The notes beneath the pieces are model-generated. The model was not told where the DNA came from. It saw nothing but the letters and a program-made list of their open reading frames with translations, and did not search any database. A stretch of DNA of 64,000 nucleotides from assembly GCA_016860845.1 (NCBI GenBank), contig BOKF01000022.1:1-64000 (forward strand), given 5' to 3'. The DNA is from Chloroflexota bacterium (GTDB lineage Bacteria > Chloroflexota > Anaerolineae > 4572-78 > J111). The position numbers were made by a program, and so were the translations under genes. This document shows, piece by piece, positions 1 to 8,262 of this stretch. Every line of letters starts with the position of its first letter. Positions within the stretch are counted from its first letter, which is position 1.

Positions 1-134
1 TTCGGGGGCTTTCAGTTCAGCCGGTTTTACTTGGGGCAGTATTATCTGTAAACGCATCTTTCTATCCCGCGGGAATCAATGTTTCTCTTATTTTACCCCA
101 ATTCCTACCAATGACTGAACGATCACCATTAACA

Positions 135-162
135 TTGTATCTTCCCCTAATTGTGATATAAT
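135..162 (+). promoter_or_regulatory. Putative sigma-70 promoter upstream of the sensor kinase
   Basis: A TTGTAT hexamer at 135-140 and a perfect TATAAT at 157-162 are separated by 16 bases, ahead of the kinase start at 204. The rest of bases 1-203 shows no gene. Assignment is by motif only; an AGGAG at 172-176 is too far from the ATG to act as its ribosome site. Confidence 0.5.
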
Positions 163-203
163 AAGGTCGCTAGGAGAATAGTCCCAGGTGTTATAGGCAG
201 ATT

Positions 204-1715
204 ATGCAAGAGCGATCAAATTTACTCAACCTGATCAGTGATGAATTAAACAAAGACCTTGACCCCGATAAAATGCTGCGGCGGGTGCTCGACCTGACCG
301 TATCCCACCTCCACGCCAGCACCGGCAGCGTGATGCTGTTTGACCAGGAGAATCGGGTCTCGGCTTTTATTCTACAGCAGGATGATCTCAGTGATGACCG
401 GGCCAAACGTATTGTCGGTAAAGTTTTGACCGAAGGTTTTGCCGGTTGGGTGCTCAAGCATGGCGAGGGGGACATCATCAACGATACCCGCCAGGACAGC
501 CGCTGGGTCGTCTATGATAACCAGCCTTACGACGTGCGTTCGGTCATCGGCACCCCCCTGCGCCGGCGGCAGCGGGTGATTGGAGTTCTGACCCTGGTTC
601 ATGACGAACCCAACAAATTTAAGCCGGGGGACCTACCTCTGCTGAATGCCATTGCCGGTCAGGCGGCCATTGCCCTGGAAAATGCCCGTCTTTTTAAGGA
701 AACTGAGCAGGAACGGCGCAAATTATCGGCGATTATCAACAGCACCCAGGATGCAGTGCTGGTGACGACTCCTCAAAATAAAATCCTCCTCCTCAATCCA
801 GCGGCTCAAGAAATGCTGAAGTTGAATGGACATCCCTGGCAAGACCAACCCCTGTCAGAATTGACCACAAATACTGAGCTGTTAAAGCTGTTTGCTCCCA
901 ATGCGCCAACTACCGGCGAAGTGCCTCTGCCCGATGGCCGCACGATGTGGGCCAGCATAACCGCCATCCCGGAGTTGGGGCGGGTCACCGTACTGCGGGA
1001 TATTAGCGCTTTCAAAGCCCTGGATAAAATGAAGCGCGACTTTGTGACGGCCTTTACCCACGATCTGCGCACCCCTCTGGCTACCGTTAAAGGCTACATT
1101 GAACTGGTGCGGATGGATGGCCCTGTAACCGACCGGCAGGAAGAAGATTTGGTGGGTATTACCAAGGCAGCTAACTTGATGAAATCTTTGATTGAGGACC
1201 TGCTGGAGTTGAGCCGGCTGGAGCGCCTGGAGCAGTTGACCCGCGAGAGAATCCATCTGGAAGAGTCGGTTCAGGCGACAATGAACTCCATGAAGCTTCT
1301 GGCCAAAACCAAGGGCATTGAATTGGTGCTCGACGAGCCTCAGCGTGATTTGGTAATAGAGGGCAACCTGGTTTTACTATCGCGAGCGGTGGGTAACCTG
1401 CTAGATAACGCCGTCAAATATACGCCCCAGGGCGGCCAGATTCATGTTAAATTGGGCCAAAGCAATGGCCAGGCCCTGGTTTCGGTGATTGATAACGGGC
1501 CGGGCATCCAGGCCAGGGATTTACCCCGGGTGTTTGAAAAATTTTACCGGGCGCGCCCTGAACTCGATGATGTTCCGGGCACTGGCCTGGGTTTGGCGAT
1601 TGTCAAAACGATTGCCGAACAGCACGGCGGTCAGGTTTGGGTGGAAAGCCAGCCTAACGTGGGCAGCACCTTTACCATTGCCCTGCCGTTAATTAGCAAC
1701 GGTGAAAAGAATTAA
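204..1715 (+). CDS. GAF-PAS sensor histidine kinase
   Basis: Soluble-looking 503-aa sensor kinase with no membrane segment. A GAF domain spans about residues 20-165, a PAS domain about 170-270, then a HisKA dimerisation helix with the phospho-acceptor His286 in THDLRTPL, and a HATPase_c domain with the N box (LLDNAVKYTP), G1 box (DNGPGI), F box (FEKFYR) and G2 box (GTGLGLAIVK). It should autophosphorylate on His286 in response to a ligand or redox cue sensed by GAF/PAS. No response regulator is encoded beside it inside the window, so its partner is either upstream of the left edge or elsewhere. It ends convergently with the downstream transferase gene, with a GC-rich hairpin repeat between them. 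The family assignment is firm; the signal is unknown. Confidence 0.93.
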   Translation: MQERSNLLNLISDELNKDLDPDKMLRRVLDLTVSHLHASTGSVMLFDQENRVSAFILQQDDLSDDRAKRIVGKVLTEGFAGWVLKHGEGDIINDTRQDSRWVVYDNQPYDVRSVIGTPLRRRQRVIGVLTLVHDEPNKFKPGDLPLLNAIAGQAAIALENARLFKETEQERRKLSAIINSTQDAVLVTTPQNKILLLNPAAQEMLKLNGHPWQDQPLSELTTNTELLKLFAPNAPTTGEVPLPDGRTMWASITAIPELGRVTVLRDISAFKALDKMKRDFVTAFTHDLRTPLATVKGYIELVRMDGPVTDRQEEDLVGITKAANLMKSLIEDLLELSRLERLEQLTRERIHLEESVQATMNSMKLLAKTKGIELVLDEPQRDLVIEGNLVLLSRAVGNLLDNAVKYTPQGGQIHVKLGQSNGQALVSVIDNGPGIQARDLPRVFEKFYRARPELDDVPGTGLGLAIVKTIAEQHGGQVWVESQPNVGSTFTIALPLISNGEKN

Positions 1716-1718
1716 AAA

Positions 1719-1790
1719 AATGGAGGAATGGAGGGCTGTATAATAGGCAAAATCCCAGCCCTCCAGCCTTCCGTTCTTCCATCTTTCCCC
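1719..1790. repeat. Hairpin repeat of degenerate octamers between convergent genes
   Basis: GGA-rich octamers on one side are matched by TCC-rich octamers on the other. The core arms GGAGGGCTG (1730-1738) and CAGCCCTCC (1756-1764) are perfect complements. It lies between two convergent stop codons, so it may act as a bidirectional terminator. The same type of hairpin recurs between and within genes across the window. Confidence 0.6.
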
Positions 1791-1802
1791 AAAAGCTGCC
1801 CC

Positions 1803-2906
1803 TCAGGATGTTTTAACCGGCTCAGATTCCACCCTTACCGGCGTGCGGCCGGTTCTAAAATTGTAAGAAGCCTTAAACTCAATAATCCATAAAACGTAGA
1901 GGGCCAACCCCAGCAGGGTCAGGGCGACCACATAAGCTTCAGGCAGGGTGGCCTGAGTGATGAAGATGGCAATTAACCCCAGCGCCCCGCAAATCGCGCT
2001 GACCGTTAGAGCCACTGACAACTTGTCCAGGCCCAGCCGGGCCAGCCGGTGGGTGGTGTGATCAATGCCCCCTTGAAAAAATGATACGCCCCGTCGGGTG
2101 CGGGAGATAAAGACCAGCGCGGTGTCGAAGATGGGCAGGCCGAGCACAATAATCGGCACCATCCAGGTGATCTGGATATCGTTTGCCGGGATGCGAATTT
2201 TGATTCCCAGGACAGCCAGCAGAAAACCCAGAAACAACGACCCGGCGTCGCCCATAAAAATGGTGCTCTTGGGTAGGGGTAGATTATAGCGGGCAAAGCC
2301 CAGGCTGGCCCCCAGCACCCCCGCGGCCAAAATCGAAACAAGTTGCTGGTCATTGAGAATAGCGATGAGTAGAAAAATCGCGCTGGTGGTGGCGCTGGTC
2401 ATCACGGCAATACCGTCGGCGTTATCCAGAAAATTAACTGCGTTGGTGATATACAAAATCCAGGCGGCGGTAATGATGAAATTAATCACCTCATTCCAGA
2501 TACCGATGTTAAATAGAGGCAGACTAACCCGAACCCCCATAAAAAAAACCAGCGCAATTGGGGCTAGCTGGGTCGTTAGTTTGAGGCGAGGAGGGAGCGC
2601 ATGCCGGTCGTCCCAGAGACCGACAGCCGCCATGAACGAAGCCCCGCTAAGAATAGCGGCAAACTCGCGCAACCCCAGAATGTTCCCCGGCAGCAGCAGG
2701 GCTACCAGAATCGTGACCAACAACAGGGCGCTAATAGCGGCGATATAAATGGCCAGCCCTCCCATCAGTGCGGTTGGTTCGGTGTGAGCGCGGTCGGCTG
2801 TGGGGAGGGCGATGAAGCCTAACTTAAAGGCTAATTTTCTAACCAGGGGCGTGCCGACGCTGCCAAAAACCAGGGCCGTAACGAAGATAAGCATGATGAC
2901 GGTCAT
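1803..2906 (-). CDS. WecA/MraY-family polyprenyl-phosphate sugar-1-phosphate transferase
   Basis: Integral membrane protein of 367 aa with about ten hydrophobic segments. It carries the family signatures of glycosyltransferase family 4 phosphotransferases: Asp99-Asp100 followed by a basic loop, NAVNFLDNADG at 155-165, GDAGSLFLGF from 219, Asp261 and the HTTHRL motif at 283-288. The HxxHRL motif is typical of WecA-like enzymes that load a HexNAc-1-phosphate onto undecaprenyl phosphate. It may start an O-antigen-like or teichoic-type polymer; the large glycan locus begins 38 kb away and has its own initiating enzyme. Asn162 falls where many family members have Gly in the Asp-rich loop. The exact sugar cannot be told from sequence. 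Confidence 0.88.
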   Translation of the reverse strand: MTVIMLIFVTALVFGSVGTPLVRKLAFKLGFIALPTADRAHTEPTALMGGLAIYIAAISALLLVTILVALLLPGNILGLREFAAILSGASFMAAVGLWDDRHALPPRLKLTTQLAPIALVFFMGVRVSLPLFNIGIWNEVINFIITAAWILYITNAVNFLDNADGIAVMTSATTSAIFLLIAILNDQQLVSILAAGVLGASLGFARYNLPLPKSTIFMGDAGSLFLGFLLAVLGIKIRIPANDIQITWMVPIIVLGLPIFDTALVFISRTRRGVSFFQGGIDHTTHRLARLGLDKLSVALTVSAICGALGLIAIFITQATLPEAYVVALTLLGLALYVLWIIEFKASYNFRTGRTPVRVESEPVKTS

Positions 2907-2989
2907 GGGTTATCTCTCTCGGGAGGCGAGGAAACGAGAAACGGTGAGGCGGCAATCCCTTTCTTCGCCTCAGCGCCGCTTCATTTCTT

Positions 2990-3943
2990 TTATAGGCCAG
3001 GCTCGGCAATTTTGGCTAGCTTCTCTGAGGTTTCCCGCCAGGTAATCTTTGATAAGCCCAACTTTTTGCGCAGGTGGTCGTGCTCCATCCCATCACGATA
3101 ATCACGCAGGGCCGAAGTCCAGCGCAGCATTTCAAACGAGACCTGGTCCGGCAGGCCGGCTAACTCGGAAACATCGGCCAGCACATACTCCAGGTTGCGC
3201 GGCGTACATTCAAACAGGTACTCTTTGGGCTGGTATCTTTCGACGTAGCGGTCGAGCACAGGCAGCAGTTCCCGGGCAAAAGCCAGTTTGCGCTCCTTGT
3301 GCTGCATGCGCGGATTCGTGTAACGAATCAATACGGCCGGTTCCTTGCCGGAGCGGTCAATATCGCGCAGCGCAATACCAACACATTCGGCCTTTTTCAT
3401 CCCCGTTTGCAGGACCAGATGGGCCAGCAGGTAAGGGCGAGGGTCAGACCTGTCGCCGTTCAGTTTGGCTTCAGCCGCATTAAGAAATTTCTCCAGTTGT
3501 TCGTCATTCAAATAGAGGGGCAGGGGCGCTTTGGCCCGGGCATGGATGATGGGCGCGGCCGGGTCGCGTGGCAAAATCTTAGTGCCGGTCAGCCAGCCGA
3601 AAAAGCTCTTGAGGGTCGTCACCCGGCGGGCGTAAGATTTGGGACTGCATGGCACACCGCGATAGAAGAGCAGCCAGGTTAGAAAATCGTTGAGTTCCTT
3701 GGTACCCACCTTGCCGATGGCCATACTGCTGCCAAAATATTTTTGCAGCAGCCGCAGATCGCCGCCAAAAGCTTTGATGGTGTGCTCTGAAAAACCCTGC
3801 CGGACCATGTGATCGTGGTAAGCACCGGCGGCCATCGCCAGGGATGAATTTATGGTGATGGTTTTAATCTGGGTGATCGGCGGGCCATATTGACCTTTGA
3901 CCCCACGCTGGGGAAAGAGGGGCATTTGATTTTCAGTCATCAT
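2990..3943 (-). CDS. Tyrosine-recombinase-fold protein lacking the catalytic residues
   Basis: A 317-aa protein with an N-terminal SAM-like core-binding region (about 35-125) and a C-terminal integrase-like domain (about 145-312). Aligned by eye to XerC/D, the first catalytic Arg (usual TGLRxSE) is Lys183 in QTGMKKAE, the HxxR His is Glu271, only Arg274 remains, the LGH His is Leu297, and the nucleophilic Tyr falls at Ser306. The reading frame is intact, so this looks like a non-catalytic derivative that may still bind DNA rather than a decayed gene. Two adjacent ATGs are possible; a GGAGG lies 4 bases before the one at 3943 and 7 bases before the one at 3940, so 3940 is at least as likely. 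No att-like repeats or phage genes are near it. Confidence 0.75.
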   Translation of the reverse strand: MMTENQMPLFPQRGVKGQYGPPITQIKTITINSSLAMAAGAYHDHMVRQGFSEHTIKAFGGDLRLLQKYFGSSMAIGKVGTKELNDFLTWLLFYRGVPCSPKSYARRVTTLKSFFGWLTGTKILPRDPAAPIIHARAKAPLPLYLNDEQLEKFLNAAEAKLNGDRSDPRPYLLAHLVLQTGMKKAECVGIALRDIDRSGKEPAVLIRYTNPRMQHKERKLAFARELLPVLDRYVERYQPKEYLFECTPRNLEYVLADVSELAGLPDQVSFEMLRWTSALRDYRDGMEHDHLRKKLGLSKITWRETSEKLAKIAEPGL

Positions 3944-3957
3944 TTCACCTCCCTTAA

Positions 3958-3988
3958 CAGTAATCAGTAGTCAGTAGCCAGTCATCAG
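3958..3988. repeat. Degenerate heptamer array (AGTNNTC-type)
   Basis: Four to five consecutive 7-base units of the AGTAATC/AGTAGTC/AGTAGCC type, immediately upstream of the recombinase-like gene. Similar units recur at 8191-8247. The rest of the 3944-4259 gap holds a second, octamer hairpin and the tmRNA promoter; no gene is seen in it. Confidence 0.6.
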
Positions 3989-4152
3989 AAACTATTTTTG
4001 CGGTTGAGTTCCAAACTGTGCTTTGGATTCCATCATTTACTCTTTTACGACCCTGCTACTTTGCGACTCGTTCTCCTCGCACAAATGAGCGATTGACATA
4101 ATTTTACCGCGTTTTGGGAGGGATGTCAAGTAATATACGAAATATCAGAAGC

Positions 4153-4213
4153 GGAGGGTTGGAAGGCTGGAAGATTGGAAGAAAAGTGATTGTCTGGCCT
4201 TCCAACCATCCTT
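4153..4213. repeat. Octamer hairpin repeat upstream of tmRNA
   Basis: GGAAGGCT/GGAAGATT-like octamers followed by their complement. Arms at 4157-4167 (GGTTGGAAGGC) and 4197-4207 are perfect inverted copies. It could insulate tmRNA from upstream transcription. Confidence 0.6.
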
Positions 4214-4220
4214 TTTTCTA

Positions 4221-4249
4221 TTGCTTCTCTAACAATTCTATGTTATAAT
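4221..4249 (+). promoter_or_regulatory. Promoter of tmRNA
   Basis: TTGCTT at 4221-4226 and a perfect TATAAT at 4244-4249 are spaced by 17 bases. The tmRNA 5' end at 4260 lies 11 bases past the -10 hexamer, as expected for a directly initiated stable RNA. Confidence 0.75.
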
Positions 4250-4259
4250 TTAATCACTT

Positions 4260-4660
4260 GGGGATGAAACGGTTTCGACAGGGAAGTGGAGGGTTACAGA
4301 CGGCGAGCCGAGCTGTTCCAACTCGTTAAACTGGGCAAAACAATAATTGCCGAAAAAGTACCGGCTAACGTTAAATCCTTCTACCGACTGCCCGTCGCGG
4401 CTTAAGTATAAGGAAATAACACTGACCTTCTAAGCTAAGGTCACGCTCGCGCTCTGCCTTCCCCCGAAAGGTGGGGCCGGGTGTCAACTAAGTCGGGGTG
4501 CTCCGGGGCGATGTTGCTAAACCTCGGCTAAGAACAGCAACTGGTTTGGGTGAACCTGGACGGCAAGCGAACCCCAAACGACAATCCGAGGGCCGTCTAC
4601 GCTCGTAGATGTTTGTAACTAGCTTTCATGGACGCGGGTTCGACTCCCGCCATCTCCACC
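4260..4660 (+). ncRNA. ssrA: Transfer-messenger RNA (tmRNA)
   Basis: One-piece tmRNA of about 400 nt that rescues stalled ribosomes. The 5' GGGGATG pairs with 3' CATCTCC to form the acceptor stem, followed by discriminator A and CC; the terminal A is not encoded. The T arm GGTTCGACTCCCGCC is present near the 3' end. By comparison with E. coli, the resume codon is GCC at 4349-4351 and the tag frame ends at TAA 4403-4405. The tag reads AEKVPANVKSFYRLPVAA (18 aa), with the hydrophobic PVAA end expected of a proteolysis signal. RNA identity is certain; the tag start is inferred. Confidence 0.95.
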
Positions 4661-4670
4661 TCAACAATCG

Positions 4671-4701
4671 GTAGGTCAAGCTTAAGCTTGACCTACTTTT
4701 T
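4671..4701 (+). terminator. Intrinsic terminator of tmRNA
   Basis: A perfect 26-base palindrome (arms GTAGGTCAAGCTT) at 4671-4696 is followed by TTTTT. It sits directly after the tmRNA 3' end and just before the stop codon of the convergent amine oxidase gene. Confidence 0.85.
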
Positions 4702-4704
4702 GTT

Positions 4705-6123
4705 TTAAAGGTTGGCAATTTCCGCCGCCGTCCGCCGGCCCGACAGCAGCGCCCCATGCACCGTCGCCGGATAATCCGCCGAAGTCGCCTCCCCGGCGAA
4801 AAAAAGGCGATCTGCCAGCGGCATGGCCAGGGTTTTCCGGTCGTCCTCAGTTGCGCCGGGGGGAAGGTAGGAGTAGGACCCCCAGGCCAGGGGATCGCTG
4901 GCCCAGCGGGTAATGAGCCATGCTTCCGGGTCGGGAATATTGGCTCCGTAGATGGTGCGCAGCGTTTTCATAGCCGCACCGACCAGTTCCCGGTCACTCA
5001 GCTTTTCAATCTGCCGGCCGTACTGCCCCGCATTGAAACCCAACAGGATGGGCTGGCCGGTGTATTTATAAATATTGAGCCACTCGGCCCACTCGCCCTT
5101 GCGCTCGGCGATGTAACCCAGCAGTTCGTGCTCTTCATCCCAAAAAACTTGGGAAAAGCGCAGGTAGGCTTTGTTGAGCAGGCCCATTCCCAGCCGTCGA
5201 ATGGCTGCGCTTTTCCAGCCGGGCAGAGCCGGGACAAATAGCACCGTTCCTTTTTTCAGCACCCCTAACGGCAGGGTGATGACAGCTCGTTCAGCCTCAA
5301 AAACGTCGCGATCAGTGGTGATTTTGACCCCGGCGCGGCCATACTCCACGCTTTGAACGACGTGATTCAGCCGGATGTCAAGCCCTTGAGCGATGCCCTG
5401 CAAAACCTGATCGTAGCCGCCCGGAAAGATAACATCACCTCCGCGAAAATCTTTGCCCTCGTTCCAGTACCACAGGGACAACTCGGCTGCGTCGGCGGCG
5501 AACTCGTGCTCAATCGTGGTATTGATGGCATAGTCGAGTTCTAATTGCTCCTGGCGGGATAATTTTTGACCTTTCAATACATGGTCAAGCCCACTTTGTA
5601 GAGAGATGTCCTGGTCCAGTTCCTCACCCCATGCGGCTGCTTTATTCAGCCAATGCTCCAGCCGGTTATCAAGCTTATCGCGGGCGCCATCACTCAGGGG
5701 ACGGCCTTGCGGGCTGTAGGTCAGCAGCGAGTCGTAATCGGTGGGCATAGTTTTGGCTTTGAACTTTTGGGCTAATTCGGTCAGCGGATTACCGGTGATC
5801 CCATGAATCCAGCTCGCGCCCATGTCGAGCGCTGCATCGGGCCAGGAGCGGTCTGTCCAGACCCGCCCGCCGAGCCGGCTGCGAGCTTCGAGAACGATGA
5901 CCTTGTAACCGCCATCCTCTAAAGCGCGGGCTGCGCCCAATCCCGCCGCGCCCGCTCCGACAACCAGAACTTGGGTTTTGGCGGCCAGACCAGCCCCCGA
6001 GCCGGTTGTTTCCTGGGCGTGTGCCCCGGCGCTCTCGCTCAGACTGCAACTCCAAAGCAAGGCATACAGAGAGGCCAGGGAGGAAATTTTGAGAAAGTGA
6101 CGCCGGTTAGTTTTGGGAAACAT
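4705..6123 (-). CDS. Tat-exported flavin-containing amine oxidase
   Basis: FAD-dependent oxidoreductase of the monoamine/polyamine oxidase family, 472 aa. The start at 6123 is chosen over an upstream in-frame ATG because GGAG lies 7 bases before it and the protein then begins with a twin-arginine signal: NRRHFLK at 6-12 followed by a hydrophobic stretch. The dinucleotide-binding motif [15 protein letters not shown] starts near residue 54, then [13 protein letters not shown] near 78, and the C-terminal FAD-contacting [16 protein letters not shown] block is intact. It should act outside the cytoplasm on an amine substrate, releasing aldehyde, ammonia and peroxide. A Cys at about 26 after the hydrophobic core resembles a weak lipobox. 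The substrate is not predictable. Confidence 0.9.
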   Translation of the reverse strand: MFPKTNRRHFLKISSLASLYALLWSCSLSESAGAHAQETTGSGAGLAAKTQVLVVGAGAAGLGAARALEDGGYKVIVLEARSRLGGRVWTDRSWPDAALDMGASWIHGITGNPLTELAQKFKAKTMPTDYDSLLTYSPQGRPLSDGARDKLDNRLEHWLNKAAAWGEELDQDISLQSGLDHVLKGQKLSRQEQLELDYAINTTIEHEFAADAAELSLWYWNEGKDFRGGDVIFPGGYDQVLQGIAQGLDIRLNHVVQSVEYGRAGVKITTDRDVFEAERAVITLPLGVLKKGTVLFVPALPGWKSAAIRRLGMGLLNKAYLRFSQVFWDEEHELLGYIAERKGEWAEWLNIYKYTGQPILLGFNAGQYGRQIEKLSDRELVGAAMKTLRTIYGANIPDPEAWLITRWASDPLAWGSYSYLPPGATEDDRKTLAMPLADRLFFAGEATSADYPATVHGALLSGRRTAAEIANL

Positions 6124-6202
6124 GGTTATTCTCCAGAGATGCTCTACCTGCAGGAGCTTTTTTGACAGTATAAAACTGCCCCACCTTTGAGTCAACCAGC
6201 GG

Positions 6203-6290
6203 CTCCTACCTTCCCACTCTTCGAGCCGAAGGCCCCCTATGGGCAACCTTCCAACCCTCCAATTCTTTCCTCCTTCCCTCCCCATTCTCT
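6203..6290. repeat. Octamer repeat region with dispersed 45-base element
   Basis: Part of a 348-base gap (6124-6471) without a gene. It contains GGA/TCC-rich octamers and a block at 6219-6264 (TTCGAGCCGAAGGCC followed by a TTCCAACC tract) that recurs nearly unchanged at 17341-17385. No clear promoter for deoB was identified in the gap. Confidence 0.6.
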
Positions 6291-6471
6291 TTCACCCGCT
6301 TGTGAATATCGCCGGCGTAGGGTAGAATCAAGCCTGAGATGAGGCCAGGATACGAGAAGTGAGGATTGAAGATGGTAGATGGAGGATAGTGGAAAGAGAT
6401 ACTCATTGAGAACTATCCTCTATTCTCTATTCTTCGCCCCTCGCCTCACCCTATCTTTCAGGAGGCAGCCG

Positions 6472-7656
6472 GTGGCAGAGCAAGTTAAACGGGTCAATCT
6501 GATTATTTTGGATAGTGTTGGTGTAGGGGATGCGCCGGACGCGGCGGCTTATGGCGATGAGGGCAGCAATACCTTGAGCAACATCGCTCGCGCGGTCGGC
6601 GGGCTGAATTTACCTAACCTGGGGGCATTGGGCCTGGGCAACCTGGCCGACATTCAGGGCGTCCCGCCGGTAGACTATGCACGGGGGGCATTTGGCCGCT
6701 TGACCGAGGTCAGCGCCGGCAAGGACACGACCACCGGTCACTGGGAGTTGGCCGGCGTGCCGCTCGATAAGCCGTTCCCCCTTTATCCCAACGGTTTTCC
6801 CGCCGATTTGATGGCTGAATTCGAGGCCCGGATTGGCCGGGGCTGGCTGGGCAATTATCCCGCCTCCGGCACCGAAATTATCAAAGAGTTGGGTGCGGAG
6901 CATGTCGCCACCGGAAAAGTCATCGTTTACACCTCCGGCGACAGCGTCTTTCAAATTGCTGCCCACGAAGAGGTTGTCCCCCTGGCGGAACTTTACCGCA
7001 TCTGCCAGATTGCCCGCGACCTGCTCAGCGGCGAGCATGCTGTCGGCCGGGTGATTGCTCGCCCGTTTGTCGGTCAGCCGGGCAATTTCAAACGGACTGA
7101 GAATCGCAGGGATTTCAGCCTGACCCCACCCCGTGACACGATCCTGGATGTGATCAAAGCGGCCGGCAAAGAGGTGATGGGCGTCGGTAAAATTGAGGAT
7201 ATTTTTGCCCAGCGCGGCCTGACCCAGAGCAACCACACTGGTAACAACATGGCCGGAGTAGACGCGATTATGGACTTTTGCCAGTTGAGCAACGAGGGCC
7301 TGATCATCGCTAACCTGGTTGATTTTGACGCACTCTACGGCCACCGCAACGACCCGCGCGGTTACGCCGACACGTTGGAGGCGTTTGATAAGAAACTGCC
7401 GCTGATCAAAATTGCCATGTGCGGCCATGATGTGACCATGATTACAGCCGATCACGGCAACGACCCGACCACGCCCAGCACCGATCACTCCCGCGAGCGC
7501 GTGCCGCTGCTGGTATTGGGGCCGCATGTCAAACCCAATGTCAACCTGGGCACTCGCGCCACCTTTGCCGATGTGGCCGCCACCATCGCCGATTTGCTCG
7601 ACCTGAGCTGGTCCGGCCCAGGCGAGAGCTTTGCCGGAGAGATTGTCAACTCATGA
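6472..7656 (+). CDS. deoB: Phosphopentomutase
   Basis: Converts (deoxy)ribose 1-phosphate to the 5-phosphate in nucleoside salvage; cytoplasmic, two metal ions. The 394-aa length matches the family. A GTG start at 6472 is chosen because GGAGG lies 6 bases upstream and the protein then opens with the usual hydrophobic strand and metal site ([14 protein letters not shown]). Further alkaline-phosphatase-superfamily signatures are [19 protein letters not shown] and ITADHGNDP with [11 protein letters not shown] near the C terminus. The longer frame upstream of the GTG is untypical. It overlaps the next gene by ATGA, so the two are translationally coupled. No other nucleoside-catabolism gene is adjacent. 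Confidence 0.95.
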   Translation: MAEQVKRVNLIILDSVGVGDAPDAAAYGDEGSNTLSNIARAVGGLNLPNLGALGLGNLADIQGVPPVDYARGAFGRLTEVSAGKDTTTGHWELAGVPLDKPFPLYPNGFPADLMAEFEARIGRGWLGNYPASGTEIIKELGAEHVATGKVIVYTSGDSVFQIAAHEEVVPLAELYRICQIARDLLSGEHAVGRVIARPFVGQPGNFKRTENRRDFSLTPPRDTILDVIKAAGKEVMGVGKIEDIFAQRGLTQSNHTGNNMAGVDAIMDFCQLSNEGLIIANLVDFDALYGHRNDPRGYADTLEAFDKKLPLIKIAMCGHDVTMITADHGNDPTTPSTDHSRERVPLLVLGPHVKPNVNLGTRATFADVAATIADLLDLSWSGPGESFAGEIVNS

Positions 7657-8189
7657 ATGGTTCAGAACTTTTCTCGCAGAGTTTCATCCTGTTTATTACC
7701 CTGTTTCTGATGTTAGTGGGTTTATTGGTGAATTTCTTGCCTGTTTTTGTCCCCGGCACCCTCCTGATGTGGGGAGCGGCGCTGTTTTATGGGCTAGCCC
7801 TGGGCTGGGATAAATTAGGCTGGTGGGCGTTTAGCCTGATCACTTTTTTCATGATCCTCGGCATGGTCGCCGATGCCGTAGCCGGCCATTGTGGAGCCAA
7901 GATGGGCGGCGCTTCGTGGTTGGCGGTGTTGACCGGGGCAGTTTTGGGCTTGGTTTTGGGCCTGATCGGCAGCATCATCGGCACGCCGCTGGTCGGCTGC
8001 TTGGCCGGTTTGGCGGGGGCGGTCGGCGGGGTGTTGTGGATCGAATACCGGCGCAACAAGGATTGGGATGCCGCCATGAAAGCCACCAAAGGCTATCTCG
8101 CCGGGTCCGCTGCTGGCCTGCTGGCTAAATTTACCTCAGGCATTTTTATGTTCGGCGTTTTTCTGGCCAGGGTCTATCTGTGGCCATAA
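7653..8189 (+). CDS. DUF456-family membrane protein
   Basis: A 178-aa integral membrane protein whose start overlaps the deoB stop (ATGA). It has a first hydrophobic hairpin (about residues 10-60), a second Gly-rich segment with small-residue packing motifs typical of DUF456 (about 65-130), and a final helix. DUF456 proteins have glycine-zipper-like segments and no settled function. Coupling to deoB suggests co-expression but not a shared pathway. A heptamer repeat follows the stop codon. Confidence 0.8.
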   Translation: MNGSELFSQSFILFITLFLMLVGLLVNFLPVFVPGTLLMWGAALFYGLALGWDKLGWWAFSLITFFMILGMVADAVAGHCGAKMGGASWLAVLTGAVLGLVLGLIGSIIGTPLVGCLAGLAGAVGGVLWIEYRRNKDWDAAMKATKGYLAGSAAGLLAKFTSGIFMFGVFLARVYLWP

Positions 8190-8190
8190 A

Positions 8191-8247
8191 AAGTAGTCAG
8201 TAATCAGTAGCCAGTAGTCAGATATTTCTAATTACTGACTACTGACC
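8191..8247. repeat. Heptamer hairpin repeat between DUF456 and P450 genes
   Basis: About four AGTAGTC/AGTAATC-like heptamers at 8191-8221 are followed by complementary ACTGACT units at 8231-8247, forming a stem. It fills most of the 73-base spacer ahead of the cytochrome P450 start and could act as a terminator or RNA stabiliser. Confidence 0.6.
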
Positions 8248-8262
8248 TCTCAGGTACTTTCT

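Noticed and set aside
2990..4660. Integrase-like gene next to tmRNA as a genomic island end
   Set aside because: tmRNA is a common integration site, but this protein lacks catalytic residues, there is no repeated tmRNA 3' end in the window, and no phage or transfer genes are present.
6610..7527. 305-codon minus-strand frame opposite deoB
   Set aside because: Antisense shadow of a well-conserved enzyme gene; no recognisable family and no ribosome site.
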